Source of the DNA: Marmoricola sp.
GTDB taxonomy: Bacteria > Actinomycetota > Actinomycetes > Propionibacteriales > Nocardioidaceae
Length of the DNA: 64,000 nt
Direction of reading: 5' to 3'
NCBI GenBank assembly: GCA_025965195.1
Contig: JAOPXK010000098.1
Span: 1 to 64,000 of the forward strand
The notes below the pieces were generated by a model. That model had not been told where the DNA came from. It made no database searches and saw only the letters and a list, made by a program, of their open reading frames with translations. This document shows, in pieces, positions 33,155-42,108 of this stretch. Position 1 is the first letter of the stretch. The number at the start of each line of letters is the position of its first letter. The translations under genes were made by a program, and so were the position numbers.

Positions 33155-34129
33155 ATGCGCGCTGTCATCGCCCCTGAGCCGGGTGGCTACGAAGCCCTCG
33201 TCCTCGCCGATCTTCCCGACCCCGTCGCCGGCCCGGGCGAAGTCGTCATCGAGGTGGTGGCTTCAGCCGTCAATCGCGCCGACACCTTGCAGCGCATGGG
33301 TTTCTACCCGCCTCCGCCCGGCGTCACCGAGGTCCTCGGCCTCGAGTGCTCCGGCCGGGTCCGCTCGCTCGGTGATGGCGTGACGGGGCTTGCCGTCGGT
33401 GATGAGGTCTGCGCGCTGCTCGCAGGCGGTGGGTACGCCGAGCAGGTCGCCGTACCTGCCGGACAGGTGATGCCCGTGCCCGCGGGAGTGGACCTCAAGA
33501 CCGCGGCCGCACTGCCCGAGGTTGCCGCGACAGTGTGGTCCAACGTCTTCATGATCGCCGCTCTCCAGCCCGGCGAGACCTTCCTCGTCCATGGCGGTGC
33601 CGGCGGCATCGGCACCTTCGCGATCCAGCTCGCCAAGGCGCTCGGCGCTCGCGTCTTCACCACGGCCGGCTCGCCGGAGAAGCTCGACCTGTGCCGTTCG
33701 CTCGGCGCGGACGTGGCGATCAACTACCGCGACGAGGACTTCGTGGCGGTGCTCGGCGAAGCCGGAGGCGCCGACGTCATCCTCGACAACATGGCCGCGA
33801 AGTACCTCGATGCCAACGTGACCGCGCTCGCCACCCAGGGCCGGCTGGTGATCATCGGGATGCAGGGCGGCAGCAAGGCCGAGCTCGACATCGGCAAGCT
33901 CCTCCAAAAGCGGGGCGCCGTCATCGCCACCTCCCTGCGCTCGCGGCCGATCGAGGAGAAGTCGTCGGTCTGTGCATCGGTCGTCGAGCACGTCTGGCCG
34001 CTCGTTGCCGACGGCCGGGTCAAGGCGATGGTCAACCTGGAGCTGCCGCTCGCAGAGGTCGCGGAGGCGCATCGCCAGATGGAGGCAGGTGAACACACCG
34101 GCAAGATCCTGCTCACCATCGGTGAATAG
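33155..34129 (+). CDS. NAD(P)H quinone oxidoreductase, zinc-independent MDR (PIG3-like)
   Basis: The 324-residue enzyme starts MRAVIAPEPGGYEALVLADLPDP and shows the catalytic-domain pattern ASAVNRADTLQRMGFYPPPPG, then the NADPH-binding Rossmann motif VHGGAGGIGTFAIQLAKALGARV near residue 148 and HTGKILLTI at the C-terminus. This is the PIG3/quinone oxidoreductase subgroup of medium-chain dehydrogenases, which reduces quinones and lacks the zinc ligands of alcohol dehydrogenases. It precedes bpa by 21 bases on the same strand, so co-transcription is likely. Confidence 0.9.
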   Translation: MRAVIAPEPGGYEALVLADLPDPVAGPGEVVIEVVASAVNRADTLQRMGFYPPPPGVTEVLGLECSGRVRSLGDGVTGLAVGDEVCALLAGGGYAEQVAVPAGQVMPVPAGVDLKTAAALPEVAATVWSNVFMIAALQPGETFLVHGGAGGIGTFAIQLAKALGARVFTTAGSPEKLDLCRSLGADVAINYRDEDFVAVLGEAGGADVILDNMAAKYLDANVTALATQGRLVIIGMQGGSKAELDIGKLLQKRGAVIATSLRSRPIEEKSSVCASVVEHVWPLVADGRVKAMVNLELPLAEVAEAHRQMEAGEHTGKILLTIGE

Positions 34130-34150
34130 GTGCCGAGTAGGTTTGCTGTC

Positions 34151-34714
34151 ATGAGTGAGCCCCTGAATGACCAAGGTGAAGAGCCGCGCGTGGTCGTCAT
34201 CGGTCCCGACGGACTGCCCGCACAGTCGGTCGGCGCGGAGGACGGCGACGACTCCGGCAACGAGCGCGGCGGGCTGACCGACCTGGTCGAGGAACCCGCC
34301 AAGGTGATGCGGATCGGCAGCATGATTCGCCAGCTCCTCGAGGAGATCAAGGCCGCTCCGCTCGACGAACCCGGCCGCCAGCGACTCGCTTCGATCCTCA
34401 AGGTCTCGATCACCGAGCTGAAGACCGGCCTGGCGCCCGAGCTCGACGAGGAGCTCGACCGGCTGATCGAGCCGTTCAGCGAGAACACCCCGACCGAGTC
34501 CGAGCTGCGGATCGCCCAGGCCCAGCTCGTCGGCTGGCTCGAAGGTCTCTTCCACGGCATCCAGACCGCGATCTACGCCCAGCAGCTCACCGCCCGCGCC
34601 CAGCTCGAGCAGATGCGGCGGGCTCTCCCTCCGGGCTCGATGCCTCCCGGCATGCACGCCGAGGACCCCGAGCAGGGCCCGGCCGAGAACAGCCGCGGAG
34701 GCATGTACCTCTGA
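34151..34714 (+). CDS. bpa: Bacterial proteasome activator
   Basis: The 187-residue protein has the central helical core of Bpa/PafE (VEEPAKVMRIGSMIRQLLEEIKAAPLDEPGRQRLASILKVSITELKTGLAPELDEELDRL, then SELRIAQAQLVGWLEGLFHGIQTAIYAQQL). It ends GGMYL, corresponding to the C-terminal GxYL motif with which the ATP-independent dodecameric activator docks onto the 20S proteasome. Bpa stimulates degradation of unfolded proteins. Proteasomes and Bpa are restricted to actinobacteria among common bacteria, supporting the assignment of the host. No proteasome subunits lie in the window. Confidence 0.93.
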   Translation: MSEPLNDQGEEPRVVVIGPDGLPAQSVGAEDGDDSGNERGGLTDLVEEPAKVMRIGSMIRQLLEEIKAAPLDEPGRQRLASILKVSITELKTGLAPELDEELDRLIEPFSENTPTESELRIAQAQLVGWLEGLFHGIQTAIYAQQLTARAQLEQMRRALPPGSMPPGMHAEDPEQGPAENSRGGMYL

Positions 34715-34828
34715 CGAACCAGCAGGCTGCATCCGCAGAACGACGGACCGAAGTCGGGCTCGACGGTCCGGATCACGCGGAAGCTCCCGTGCGCGCCTGT
34801 TGATCGGTCCGCCTTCGTGCGGGCGCTG

Positions 34829-34868
34829 ACATTACATATTGCCGACGTTCGTGTCGCTCCTGTAATGT
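34829..34868. promoter_or_regulatory. Operator-like inverted repeat overlapping the start of the PaaX-type gene
   Basis: ACATTACA (34829-34836) and TGTAATGT (34861-34868) are exact reverse complements with centres 32 bases apart, about three helical turns. The right arm overlaps the GTG start at 34867. The arrangement fits autorepression by the PaaX-like protein or binding of two dimers. Confidence 0.65.
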
Positions 34869-35604
34869 GTTGCGGGTGGCGATCCGGCCGGTATCCGCGC
34901 GTTCGACCGTCCTCAGCATCCTGCTCGGGGCCCATCCCCCACGTCTCTCCGCGGGCGAGCTGGTCGCGGCGGGAGGCATCCTCGGCATCCGTGAGCCCAC
35001 CGTCCGGGTGGCGCTGACCCGGATGGTCGCGGCCGGCGACCTGGTCCGCGATGGCAGCGGCTACTCACTGTCGCCCCGGCTGCTGGAGCGCCAGGCGCGG
35101 CAGGACGCCGCCCAGGTCCCGGCAACCCGCGGCTGGCACGGCACCTGGGAGATGGCCGTGGTCACCGCCAGCGGCAGGACTGCCTCCAGTCGCGCCGCTC
35201 TCCGGGCCCAGCTGACCGCCATCCGCGTCGCCGAGCTGCGCGAAGGCGTCTGGATGCGGCCGGCCAACCTGCGCAGGCCCTGGCCACCGGAGCTGACCGA
35301 GATCTCGACCTGCTTCGAGGTCAGGCCGGTCGGTGACGCAGCGACCCTGGTCCGCCAGCTCTGGGACCTCGACACCTGGGCCGGCCAGGGCAATGACCTG
35401 CTGGCCACGCTCGCGAAGACCGACGACCCGGCCAATCGCTTCGCGGTGGTGGCAGCCGTGGTGCGGCACCTGCTCACCGACCCGATGCTGCCGCCCGAGC
35501 TCGAGCCGGCCGGTTGGCCGGGTGCGACGCTCCGGGCGGCGTACGACGACTACCGGACCTGGCTGCTCTCCCTGCAGCCGTCCCTCACCAAGGAGGACAA
35601 GTGA
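34867..35604 (+). CDS. PaaX-family transcriptional regulator
   Basis: The 245-residue protein has an N-terminal winged helix (SARSTVLSILLGAHPPRLSAGELVAAGGILGIREPTVRVALTRMVAAGDLVRDGSGYSLS) and a C-terminal domain (GTWEMAVVTASG, LRAQLTAIRVAELREGVWMRPANL) typical of PaaX, the phenylacetyl-CoA-responsive repressor family. No phenylacetate genes are present; instead it precedes an acyl-CoA dehydrogenase and a hydratase with stop/start overlap, so it probably senses another acyl-CoA. Starts at GTG 34867, TTG 34870 or GTG 34876 are possible. Confidence 0.84.
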   Translation: MLRVAIRPVSARSTVLSILLGAHPPRLSAGELVAAGGILGIREPTVRVALTRMVAAGDLVRDGSGYSLSPRLLERQARQDAAQVPATRGWHGTWEMAVVTASGRTASSRAALRAQLTAIRVAELREGVWMRPANLRRPWPPELTEISTCFEVRPVGDAATLVRQLWDLDTWAGQGNDLLATLAKTDDPANRFAVVAAVVRHLLTDPMLPPELEPAGWPGATLRAAYDDYRTWLLSLQPSLTKEDK

Positions 35605-37238
35605 CGACCACCCATGAAGTGACCAACCAGGTCCCACCACTGGCTGACGCGGACTACGCGGCGTACCCGCCCCTGCTCGAGGGACTCGCCCGTGAGGGCG
35701 CGGGCTGGGCCGAGGACGACCTGCATGCGCTCGGCCGGCGGGCCGGCAGCGAGGAGATCCAGGACTGGTCGCGGCTCGTCGAGAAGTACCCTCCGACGCT
35801 CCGCACCCACGATCGCTACGGACACCGGATCGACGAGGTCGAGTTCGTCCCGCAATGGCACCAGCTGATGACCGAGGCCGTAGCGAACGGGCTGCACGCG
35901 GCTCCGTGGGCGGACGATCGCGTGGGCGCGCACGTCGCGCGCAGTGCCAAGACGTTCGTCTGGGGCGGCACGGATCCGGGCCACCTGTGTCCCATCTCCA
36001 TGACGTACGCCGCCGTGCCGGCCCTGCGTGCCAACCCGACCCTCTCCGCGCTGTACGAACCGCTGCTCACCTCGACGACCTACGACTTCGGGCTTCGCGA
36101 ACCGTCGACCAAGCGCGGCCTGATCGCGGGCATGTCGATGACCGAGAAGCAGGGTGGGTCCGACGTACGCGCCAACACCACGTCCGCGACGCCCCTTGGA
36201 TCAACACAGTCGGACGGCGCCTATGAGCTCGTCGGGCACAAGTGGTTCACCTCGGCGCCGATGTCGGACTTCTTCCTCACGCTCGCGCAGGCGCCCGGTG
36301 GGCTGTCGTGCTTCTTCGTGCCCCGGGTGCTGCCCGACGGCACCCGGAACCCGATCCGCCTGCAGCGCCTCAAGGACAAGCTCGGCAACCGCTCGAACGC
36401 CTCCTCCGAGATCGAGTACGACCGAGCGCGTGGCTGGCTCGTCGGCGAGGAGGGCCGCGGTGTGCCGACCATCATCGAGATGGTCAACATGACCCGGCTC
36501 GACTGCGCCGTCGGCTCGGCGGCCGGCATGCGCTTCGGGCTGATGCAGGCGATCCACCACGCCCGGCACCGCGAGGCGTTCGGCAAGCGGCTGGTCGACC
36601 AGCCGTTGATGGCCAACGTCCTCGCCGACCTGGCGCTCGAGGCCGAGGCCGCGACGACGGTGGGCATGCGCCTCGCCGGCGCCACCGACCGCGCGGTCCG
36701 GGGCGATGAGCAGGAGGCGCTGTTCAAGCGGGTCGGGCTCGCGGTCTCGAAGTACTGGATCTGCAAGCGCGCTCCCGTGCACGCCGCTGAAGCGCTGGAA
36801 TGCCTTGGTGGCAACGGATATGTCGAGGAGTCCGGCATGCCGAGGCTCTACCGGGAGGCGCCGTTGCCGTCCATCTGGGAAGGCTCCGGCAACGTTGCGG
36901 CGCTGGACACCCTGCGAGCGATGGCCAGGCAGCCGGAGTCGCTGGACGCCTTCTTCGACGAGGTCGCGCTGGCCACAGGTGCGGACAGCCGGCTCGACGA
37001 CGCGGTGGCCCGGATCCGCAAGGAGTTCAGCGACTTCGACGACATCGAGTTCCGTGCCCGCCGGATCGTCGAGCAGCTGGCGCTGATCCTGCAGGGTTCG
37101 CTGCTGGTGCGGCATGCACCTCACGAAGTCGCAGACGCCTTCTGTGCTTCACGGTTCGGCGGTGACTGGGGCATCGCGTTCGGCACCCTTCCGGTCGGCA
37201 CGAACGCCACCGCGATCATCGAGCGGGCCGGCGCATGA
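35601..37238 (+). CDS. Acyl-CoA dehydrogenase, AidB-like
   Basis: This 545-residue flavoprotein is longer than typical ACADs and shows AidB features: FVWGGTDPGHLCPISMTYAAVPAL, GMSMTEKQGGSDVRANTT (FAD signature near residue 180), HKWFTSAPMSDFFLTLAQ, LKDKLGNRSNASSEIEYD and ALECLGGNGYVEESGMPRLYREAPLPSIWEGSGNVAALD near residue 395-430, where WEGSGNV carries the catalytic-type glutamate. AidB proteins bind DNA in E. coli, but many AidB-like homologues in catabolic operons act as real acyl-CoA dehydrogenases. AAGGAGG precedes GTG 35601, and the gene overlaps the PaaX gene by four bases. Confidence 0.87.
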   Translation: MTTTHEVTNQVPPLADADYAAYPPLLEGLAREGAGWAEDDLHALGRRAGSEEIQDWSRLVEKYPPTLRTHDRYGHRIDEVEFVPQWHQLMTEAVANGLHAAPWADDRVGAHVARSAKTFVWGGTDPGHLCPISMTYAAVPALRANPTLSALYEPLLTSTTYDFGLREPSTKRGLIAGMSMTEKQGGSDVRANTTSATPLGSTQSDGAYELVGHKWFTSAPMSDFFLTLAQAPGGLSCFFVPRVLPDGTRNPIRLQRLKDKLGNRSNASSEIEYDRARGWLVGEEGRGVPTIIEMVNMTRLDCAVGSAAGMRFGLMQAIHHARHREAFGKRLVDQPLMANVLADLALEAEAATTVGMRLAGATDRAVRGDEQEALFKRVGLAVSKYWICKRAPVHAAEALECLGGNGYVEESGMPRLYREAPLPSIWEGSGNVAALDTLRAMARQPESLDAFFDEVALATGADSRLDDAVARIRKEFSDFDDIEFRARRIVEQLALILQGSLLVRHAPHEVADAFCASRFGGDWGIAFGTLPVGTNATAIIERAGA

Positions 37239-38092
37239 GCACGCCTGTCCGTACTCCGATCCGTACTGAGACCGCCGCCGGTGTCCGGTCGATCGTGTTG
37301 TGCCGGCCGGAGGAGTACAACACCATCACTCCCGAGCTCCGGGATGCCCTCGCCGTTGCCATCGACGAGGCCGACGACGACCCCGCTGTGCGCGTGATCC
37401 TGCTGCGGGCCGAGGGGCCGGCGTTCTGTGCCGGCTACGGGCTCGACTGGTCGACCGAGATGCAGGCCGCAGAAGGCTCCATGGAGCGGGTCTGGGACTC
37501 GGTGCTCGACCAGCGGGAGATGAGCCGGTTCGTCTCGACGTACATGAAGCTCTGGTACGCGCGAAAGCCGACCATCTCCGCGGTCCAGGGCTGGTGCATC
37601 GCTGGCGGCACCGACCTGGTGCTCTGCTCCGACATCATCATCGCCGGCGAGGGTGCGAGCTTCGGCTATCCGCCGTCGCGGGTGTGGGGTACGCCGACCA
37701 CGGCGATGTGGGTCTACCGGCTGGGGTTCGAGAAGGCCAAGCGCTACCTGCTGACCGGCGACGAGATCCCTGCCCCCGAAGCCGTCGCCGCCGGACTGAT
37801 CCTCGAGTGCGTGCCCGACGACCAGTTGCAGGAGCACGCAATGGCCTTCGCGAAGCGGATGGCCCAGGTGCCCGGCAACCAGCTGGAGATGCTCAAGCTG
37901 CTCTGCAACCAGACCGCCGAGAACATGGGCATCTCCTCGACGCGCACGCTCGGCACCCTGTTCGACGGGGTCGCCCGGCACACCCAGGAGGGCCGGGACT
38001 TCGTGGCGCGCTCCACGGACATCGGCATCAGGCCGGCCGTGCGCGAGCGGGACGACCCGTTCGGCGACTACGGCTCGAGGACCAAGGCCTAA
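37235..38092 (+). CDS. Enoyl-CoA hydratase/isomerase family protein
   Basis: The 285-residue crotonase has LCRPEEYNTITPELRDALA, EGPAFCAGYGLDW (oxyanion hole), VQGWCIAGGTDLVLCSDIIIAGEGASFGYPPSRVWGTPT and a long C-terminal region. The catalytic glutamate position of hydratases (GYPE in other members here) is occupied by proline (GYPP), so the exact reaction may differ from simple hydration. It is translationally coupled to the AidB-like gene (ATGA) and ends overlapping a convergent gene by four bases. Confidence 0.85.
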   Translation: MSTPVRTPIRTETAAGVRSIVLCRPEEYNTITPELRDALAVAIDEADDDPAVRVILLRAEGPAFCAGYGLDWSTEMQAAEGSMERVWDSVLDQREMSRFVSTYMKLWYARKPTISAVQGWCIAGGTDLVLCSDIIIAGEGASFGYPPSRVWGTPTTAMWVYRLGFEKAKRYLLTGDEIPAPEAVAAGLILECVPDDQLQEHAMAFAKRMAQVPGNQLEMLKLLCNQTAENMGISSTRTLGTLFDGVARHTQEGRDFVARSTDIGIRPAVRERDDPFGDYGSRTKA

Positions 38093-38670
38093 CGCAGCCG
38101 GCTTCGGCGGCTCAGCCCGAACGCAGTCGCACCGACGAGCAGGGCCAGTACGCCGCCACCGACGATGCCGTTGCGCAGCTTCTGCGAACCGGTCGCCGCG
38201 GCCGTCCTCGGCACCACGCTGTCCCGGGCCGGGCTCACCTGCGGCGGTTGCGCGGCCTTCAGCACGCGTGCGGGACCGAGTACGTCCGCGATCTCGGCCG
38301 CGTCCTTGGCCGTCCATCTGGCAGTGCCGCCGCAGGCGTCCGCGTCGTACCCACCGCCACTCCGGTTGAGCAGCAGCAGGTACTTCTCGTCCGTCGCGAG
38401 CCCACCCAGTCCGCAGGACGCCGACTGCTTCCCGGTCGTCACTGTGAGGTGCGGGGACAGCTCGCCCTTGTAGCTGCCATCGACCGTGACGTCATAGGAG
38501 ACGGTGGTGCCGGTCTCCGTGCTGTCGCCGATGTAGCCCTCCACGACGGTGTCGGCGCGCTGGGCCTGCTCACCGAGCGAGGACACCACGCACGAGCACG
38601 CGAAGGCCTGCGCGGGAGCGATCACCAGCATCGAAGCGGCGAGGCCGACGGCAAGCAGCAGTCTCAACAT
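38089..38670 (-). CDS. Secreted, C-terminally anchored cysteine-rich protein (NTR/TIMP-like)
   Basis: The 193-residue precursor has a signal peptide (MLRLLLAVGLAASMLVIAPAQAFA), immediately followed by a CSC motif at the mature N-terminus (CSCVVSSLGEQAQRADTVVEGYIG), then a beta-rich region with two further cysteines (SASCGLGGL, DACGGTARW). The C-terminus has a hydrophobic helix and basic tail (GGGVLALLVGATAFGLSRRSRLR), so it is probably retained in the membrane. An N-terminal CxC beside an OB-like fold recalls tissue-inhibitor-of-metalloproteinase-like proteins. ATG 38670 is chosen because it starts the signal peptide. Function unknown. Confidence 0.75.
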   Translation of the reverse strand: MLRLLLAVGLAASMLVIAPAQAFACSCVVSSLGEQAQRADTVVEGYIGDSTETGTTVSYDVTVDGSYKGELSPHLTVTTGKQSASCGLGGLATDEKYLLLLNRSGGGYDADACGGTARWTAKDAAEIADVLGPARVLKAAQPPQVSPARDSVVPRTAAATGSQKLRNGIVGGGVLALLVGATAFGLSRRSRLR

Positions 38671-38702
38671 GTCGTTGTGACGCGTGCGGCCACCGGTCGG
38701 TT

Positions 38703-39512
38703 TCACTGGTCCAGCAGCTTTTCCAGGAGCACGGCGACGCCATCCTCGTCGTTCGAGGGCGCGATCCGTTCGGCAGCCGCGATCACGGTCGGATGCGCGT
38801 TGCTCATGGCGTAGGACGTCCCTGCCCACTCGAGGAGCGGGATGTCATTGGGCATGTCACCGAAGGCCACCACCTCGCTGGCGGAGATCCCCCGCGCCGC
38901 GCACAGCAGCTCGAGCGTCGACGCCTTCGTCACCTGTGCGGCGCTGATCTCGAGCAACGAGCTCGACGAGGACCACGTGACGACGACCCGCTCTCCGACC
39001 GCGACCGCGGCGCGGTCCCAGAACTCCTGCGCGGGAAGTGACTCGTGCCGGGCCAGGAGCTTGAGCGCCGGCGCACGGAAGATCTGCTCGAGTGTCCCGC
39101 GCCGGGCGCCGTCGGGCACCGGGAAGCGCTCCAGGAAGCCGGCCTCGAGCGCGATGCCTTCCAGGGACTCCACGGCGAAGTGTGTGTCGGGGATGGCGCC
39201 GCGCATCAGCTCGCCGACCTCGAGACCGACCTCCGGCTCGATCGCCCGGACGAGCTGGACGTCATCGCGGGCGACGTCCCAGACGAGCGCGCCGTTGGAG
39301 ATGATCGCCAGGCCGTGTCCCCCGACGTACTCGAAGACGTCCCTCGCCCATCGCAGCGGTCGCCCGGTGACGAAGACGACCTCGATGCCCGTTGCCTCGA
39401 CGGCGAGCAGCGCCTCACGGGTGCGGTCGCTGATCTTGCCGTCCGAGCGCAACAGGGTGCCGTCGAGGTCGGTCGCGACGAGCTTCACATCGGGCGGGGG
39501 CAGCACCGGCAA
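38703..39512 (-). CDS. HAD-superfamily phosphatase, Cof-type
   Basis: The 269-residue hydrolase shows HAD motif I LVATDLDGTLLRSDG with nucleophile and acid aspartates, motif II VVFVTGRPLRW, and motif IV VVAFGDMPNDIPLLEWAG, with a class IIB cap between motifs II and III. Such Cof-like enzymes dephosphorylate sugar phosphates or cofactors such as FMN; substrate is unassigned. The start is uncertain: TTG 39512, GTG 39506 or a later GTG could be used, and no clear ribosome site is seen. Confidence 0.85.
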   Translation of the reverse strand: MPVLPPPDVKLVATDLDGTLLRSDGKISDRTREALLAVEATGIEVVFVTGRPLRWARDVFEYVGGHGLAIISNGALVWDVARDDVQLVRAIEPEVGLEVGELMRGAIPDTHFAVESLEGIALEAGFLERFPVPDGARRGTLEQIFRAPALKLLARHESLPAQEFWDRAAVAVGERVVVTWSSSSSLLEISAAQVTKASTLELLCAARGISASEVVAFGDMPNDIPLLEWAGTSYAMSNAHPTVIAAAERIAPSNDEDGVAVLLEKLLDQ

Positions 39513-39625
39513 AGTGTGTCACCGAATGTTCACCCGGAAGGTGGAGGATCGAGACAGTCGAGGCCCTGCCGGCGGTCGTCCGGCACCTTGCGGTCCTTGG
39601 AGGGCGTGCGGACCTACCCGGTAGC

Positions 39626-40837
39626 TCAGGCGACGCGTTCAAAGATCGCGGCGATCCCCTGGCCTCCACCGATACACATCGTCTCCAGTGCATACCGTCC
39701 TTCGCGCCGGTCGAGCTCGCGAAGCATCGTGGTCAGGATGCGACAGCCGGTCGCGCCGACCGGATGTCCCAGACTGATCGCCGAGCCGTTGACGTTGAGA
39801 CGTTCATCCTCGAGTGCGGACAGCCCCCATTCGCGGGTGCAGGCGAGGACCTGCGCCGCGAACGCTTCGTTCAGCTCGATGAGATCCATGTCGGCAAGCG
39901 TGACGCCGGCCCGCCCAAGTGCACGGGAGGTGGCAGGGACGGGACCGATTCCCATTCGATGTGGCTCCACTCCGGCGGTCGCCCACGAGACCAGCCGCGC
40001 GAGCGGTCGCAGGCCCAGCTCGTCCGCCCGCGCTGGAGTGGTCACCACGCAGATCGAGGCACCGTCGTTCTGCCCGCTGGAGTTTCCCGCGGTGACCGTC
40101 GCCTGCGCATCTCCAGCACGCATCGCAGGAGACAGCGCAGCGAGGCGTTCGAGCGTGGTGTCGGCGCGCGGATGCTCGTCCACCGAAACGGCTGCGGACG
40201 ACCGGGGTCCGGTCACGGTCACGGGCACGATCTCGGCGTCGAACCGGCCGGCGAGCTGGGCTGCCACTGCACGCTGGTGTGAGCGCAGCGCGAGCTCGTC
40301 CTGTTCCTCACGCGGGATCCGGTACTCCCGGCGGAGGTTCTCGGCGGTCTCGAGCATGCCCCCGGCGACCGGGTGGTTCACCCCGCCGGCGGTGATCCGG
40401 CCTCGGGCCAAGCGGTCATGGAAGGGCTGGGTCTCCGACCGTGCGCCCCAGCGCATCGCCGTCGTGTAGTACTCGGCCTGGCTCATGCTCTCGACACCGC
40501 CGGCGAGCACCACGTCACTGACACCGGTCTGCACCTGCATGGCTGCCATCAGCACGGACTGCAGACCTGAACCGCATCGGCGATCGAGCTGCAGGCCCGT
40601 CACGTCGATCGGCAGTCCGGCGTCGAGCGCTGCGACCCGACCGATGGCAGGAGCCTCGCCGTTCGGATAGCACTGGCCGAGCAGGACGTCATCGATGTGC
40701 TGGGGCTGCAGGCCGGTCCGGTCGATCACGGCCCGGATCAGCTCGGCTGCAAGTGCGGCGGCCGGTACGTCGCGCAGCACGCCGCCGTAGCGTCCGACCG
40801 CGGTCCGCACCGGTTCACAGATCACTGCGTCAGGCAT
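39626..40837 (-). CDS. Acetyl-CoA C-acyltransferase (thiolase)
   Basis: The 403-residue enzyme carries the nucleophilic cysteine in DRRCGSGLQSVLMAAMQV near residue 88, the histidine in NGSAISLGHPVGATG near residue 358 and the second cysteine in CIGGGQGIAAIFE near residue 388. It would cleave a 3-ketoacyl-CoA with CoA to release acetyl-CoA. It is the last gene of the long minus-strand catabolic run; together with the 3-oxoacid CoA-transferase at 60274-61628 it could convert acetoacetate to two acetyl-CoA. It follows the thioesterase gene after 45 bases. Confidence 0.92.
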   Translation of the reverse strand: MPDAVICEPVRTAVGRYGGVLRDVPAAALAAELIRAVIDRTGLQPQHIDDVLLGQCYPNGEAPAIGRVAALDAGLPIDVTGLQLDRRCGSGLQSVLMAAMQVQTGVSDVVLAGGVESMSQAEYYTTAMRWGARSETQPFHDRLARGRITAGGVNHPVAGGMLETAENLRREYRIPREEQDELALRSHQRAVAAQLAGRFDAEIVPVTVTGPRSSAAVSVDEHPRADTTLERLAALSPAMRAGDAQATVTAGNSSGQNDGASICVVTTPARADELGLRPLARLVSWATAGVEPHRMGIGPVPATSRALGRAGVTLADMDLIELNEAFAAQVLACTREWGLSALEDERLNVNGSAISLGHPVGATGCRILTTMLRELDRREGRYALETMCIGGGQGIAAIFERVA

Positions 40838-40882
40838 GCCGGCACACCGACGGCCAGCGGAACAGAACAGGTGAGGTCATCC

Positions 40883-41326
40883 TCATCGCCTGCGGAGCGC
40901 GACGGTGACGAGCCCGAGGGCGACGGTGCGACCCTCGGCGTCGACGATCTCTCCGGCCCCCACTGCGGTCGTGCGACCCTCGTGCTTGATGGTGGCCCGT
41001 GCGGTGAGGGGTCCGCCGGGGGGCGCTGCCCGGACGAAGTTCACCTTCAGCTCCAGGGTGGTCAGCCCGTCACCATCCGATATGCAGGTTGCCGCGGCCT
41101 GGACGACTGCGGAGTCGATCATCTGGGTGAGCACTCCCCCGGCCGTGTTTCCGCTTCGGTTGGCGCCTTCGGGCCTGCCATCGAAGTGCACCAGAACCTC
41201 GCCCCGTCCGACGACGCTCATGCTGAGACCGAAGGTGCGCTGCACGCCGGACTCCCCGTATCGCTTCTCCATCGCCGTCCAGCGGTCCCGGAGATCGGCA
41301 TCAGCCACCGCGTCGGTGTCGGTCAT
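40883..41326 (-). CDS. Hotdog-fold acyl-CoA thioesterase, PaaI-like
   Basis: The 147-residue protein has the hotdog-fold pattern NRSGNTAGGVLTQMIDSAVVQAAATCI followed by TTLELKVNFVRAAPPGGPLTARATIKHEGRTTAVGAGEIVDAEGRTVALG, typical of PaaI/YbgC-group thioesterases. It probably hydrolyses stalled or dead-end CoA esters to free CoA. Start and upstream stop overlap (ATGA), so it belongs to the same operon as the hydratase before it. Substrate unknown. Confidence 0.85.
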   Translation of the reverse strand: MTDTDAVADADLRDRWTAMEKRYGESGVQRTFGLSMSVVGRGEVLVHFDGRPEGANRSGNTAGGVLTQMIDSAVVQAAATCISDGDGLTTLELKVNFVRAAPPGGPLTARATIKHEGRTTAVGAGEIVDAEGRTVALGLVTVALRRR

Positions 41327-42087
41327 GGTGCTCCTTCTGAATGGGCCCGGTCGCGGGCACGGTCGATGTCTGTTGTTGCCGCTCTCAGCCGGTCGGCTCT
41401 CGCAGCGAGAACTGCGGCCTCACCGACCTCGATCGCCTCGACGTACGAGGCACCAGCCGAGCCATGGAGCAGCTGTCGCGTCATCTGGACTGCGGGAGTG
41501 CTGTGTTGCGCGATCTCGCCGGCCAGCGAGAGCGACCGTGCGAACGCGTCACCGGACGGAACCATCTGGTTCACCATGCCGACGTCGTTCGCCTCGTGCG
41601 CGCCGATCTGCCGACCGGTGACGAGATACTCCATCGCCCGCCGGGGACCGACGATCTCGCGCAGTCCGACCATGGTCACCCCAGCAACCAGGTCATGACG
41701 GATCTCGGGGTAACCGAACGTGGCGTCATCGGCTGCGATCACCAGGTCACACGCCATGGCCAGCCCCGAGCCCAGGCCCAACGCATATCCCTCCACGGCG
41801 GCGATCAGCACCGGACCGGTCTGGCGCAGCGCACCGAACAGGCGCGAGGCCGCTGTCGGATCGGCGCGATGCCCCGGCCGGGCGATCTGGGTCAGATCGA
41901 TGCCCGCACAGAACGTCGATCCTGCGCCGACGAGCACGACCGCGGACTGGCTTGCGACCTCGGCACCGTTCACCAGCTCGGTGAGTGCAGTGATCATCTC
42001 CGCGCTCACCGCATTGCGCTTGCCCGGTCGGTTGAGCAGCAACCGCCCCACACCGGGCTGGACGACCTCGAACTCGACGTCAGCCAT
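41323..42087 (-). CDS. Enoyl-CoA hydratase/isomerase family protein
   Basis: The 254-residue crotonase has LLNRPGKRNAVSAEMITALTE, GSTFCAGIDLTQ, EGYALGLGSGLAMACDLVIAADDATFGYPEIRHDLVAGV and a variable C-terminus. The GYPE glutamate is in the position of a catalytic acid of hydratases. It is one of three paralogous hydratases in this operon (others at 43512 and 44306), suggesting hydration or ring-opening steps on different intermediates. It follows MmgE/PrpD by 21 bases. Confidence 0.86.
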   Translation of the reverse strand: MADVEFEVVQPGVGRLLLNRPGKRNAVSAEMITALTELVNGAEVASQSAVVLVGAGSTFCAGIDLTQIARPGHRADPTAASRLFGALRQTGPVLIAAVEGYALGLGSGLAMACDLVIAADDATFGYPEIRHDLVAGVTMVGLREIVGPRRAMEYLVTGRQIGAHEANDVGMVNQMVPSGDAFARSLSLAGEIAQHSTPAVQMTRQLLHGSAGASYVEAIEVGEAAVLAARADRLRAATTDIDRARDRAHSEGAP

Positions 42088-42108
42088 GGCAGTGGCGTGC
42101 GAACCCGG

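Noticed and set aside
35601..37238. DNA-repair AidB
   Set aside because: The gene is coupled to a PaaX-type regulator and an enoyl-CoA hydratase, and it keeps ACAD catalytic-type motifs, so a catabolic role is more likely.
34867..38092. Phenylacetate degradation cluster
   Set aside because: Only the regulator family points to it; paaABCDE, paaG/J/Z and paaK homologues are absent in the window.
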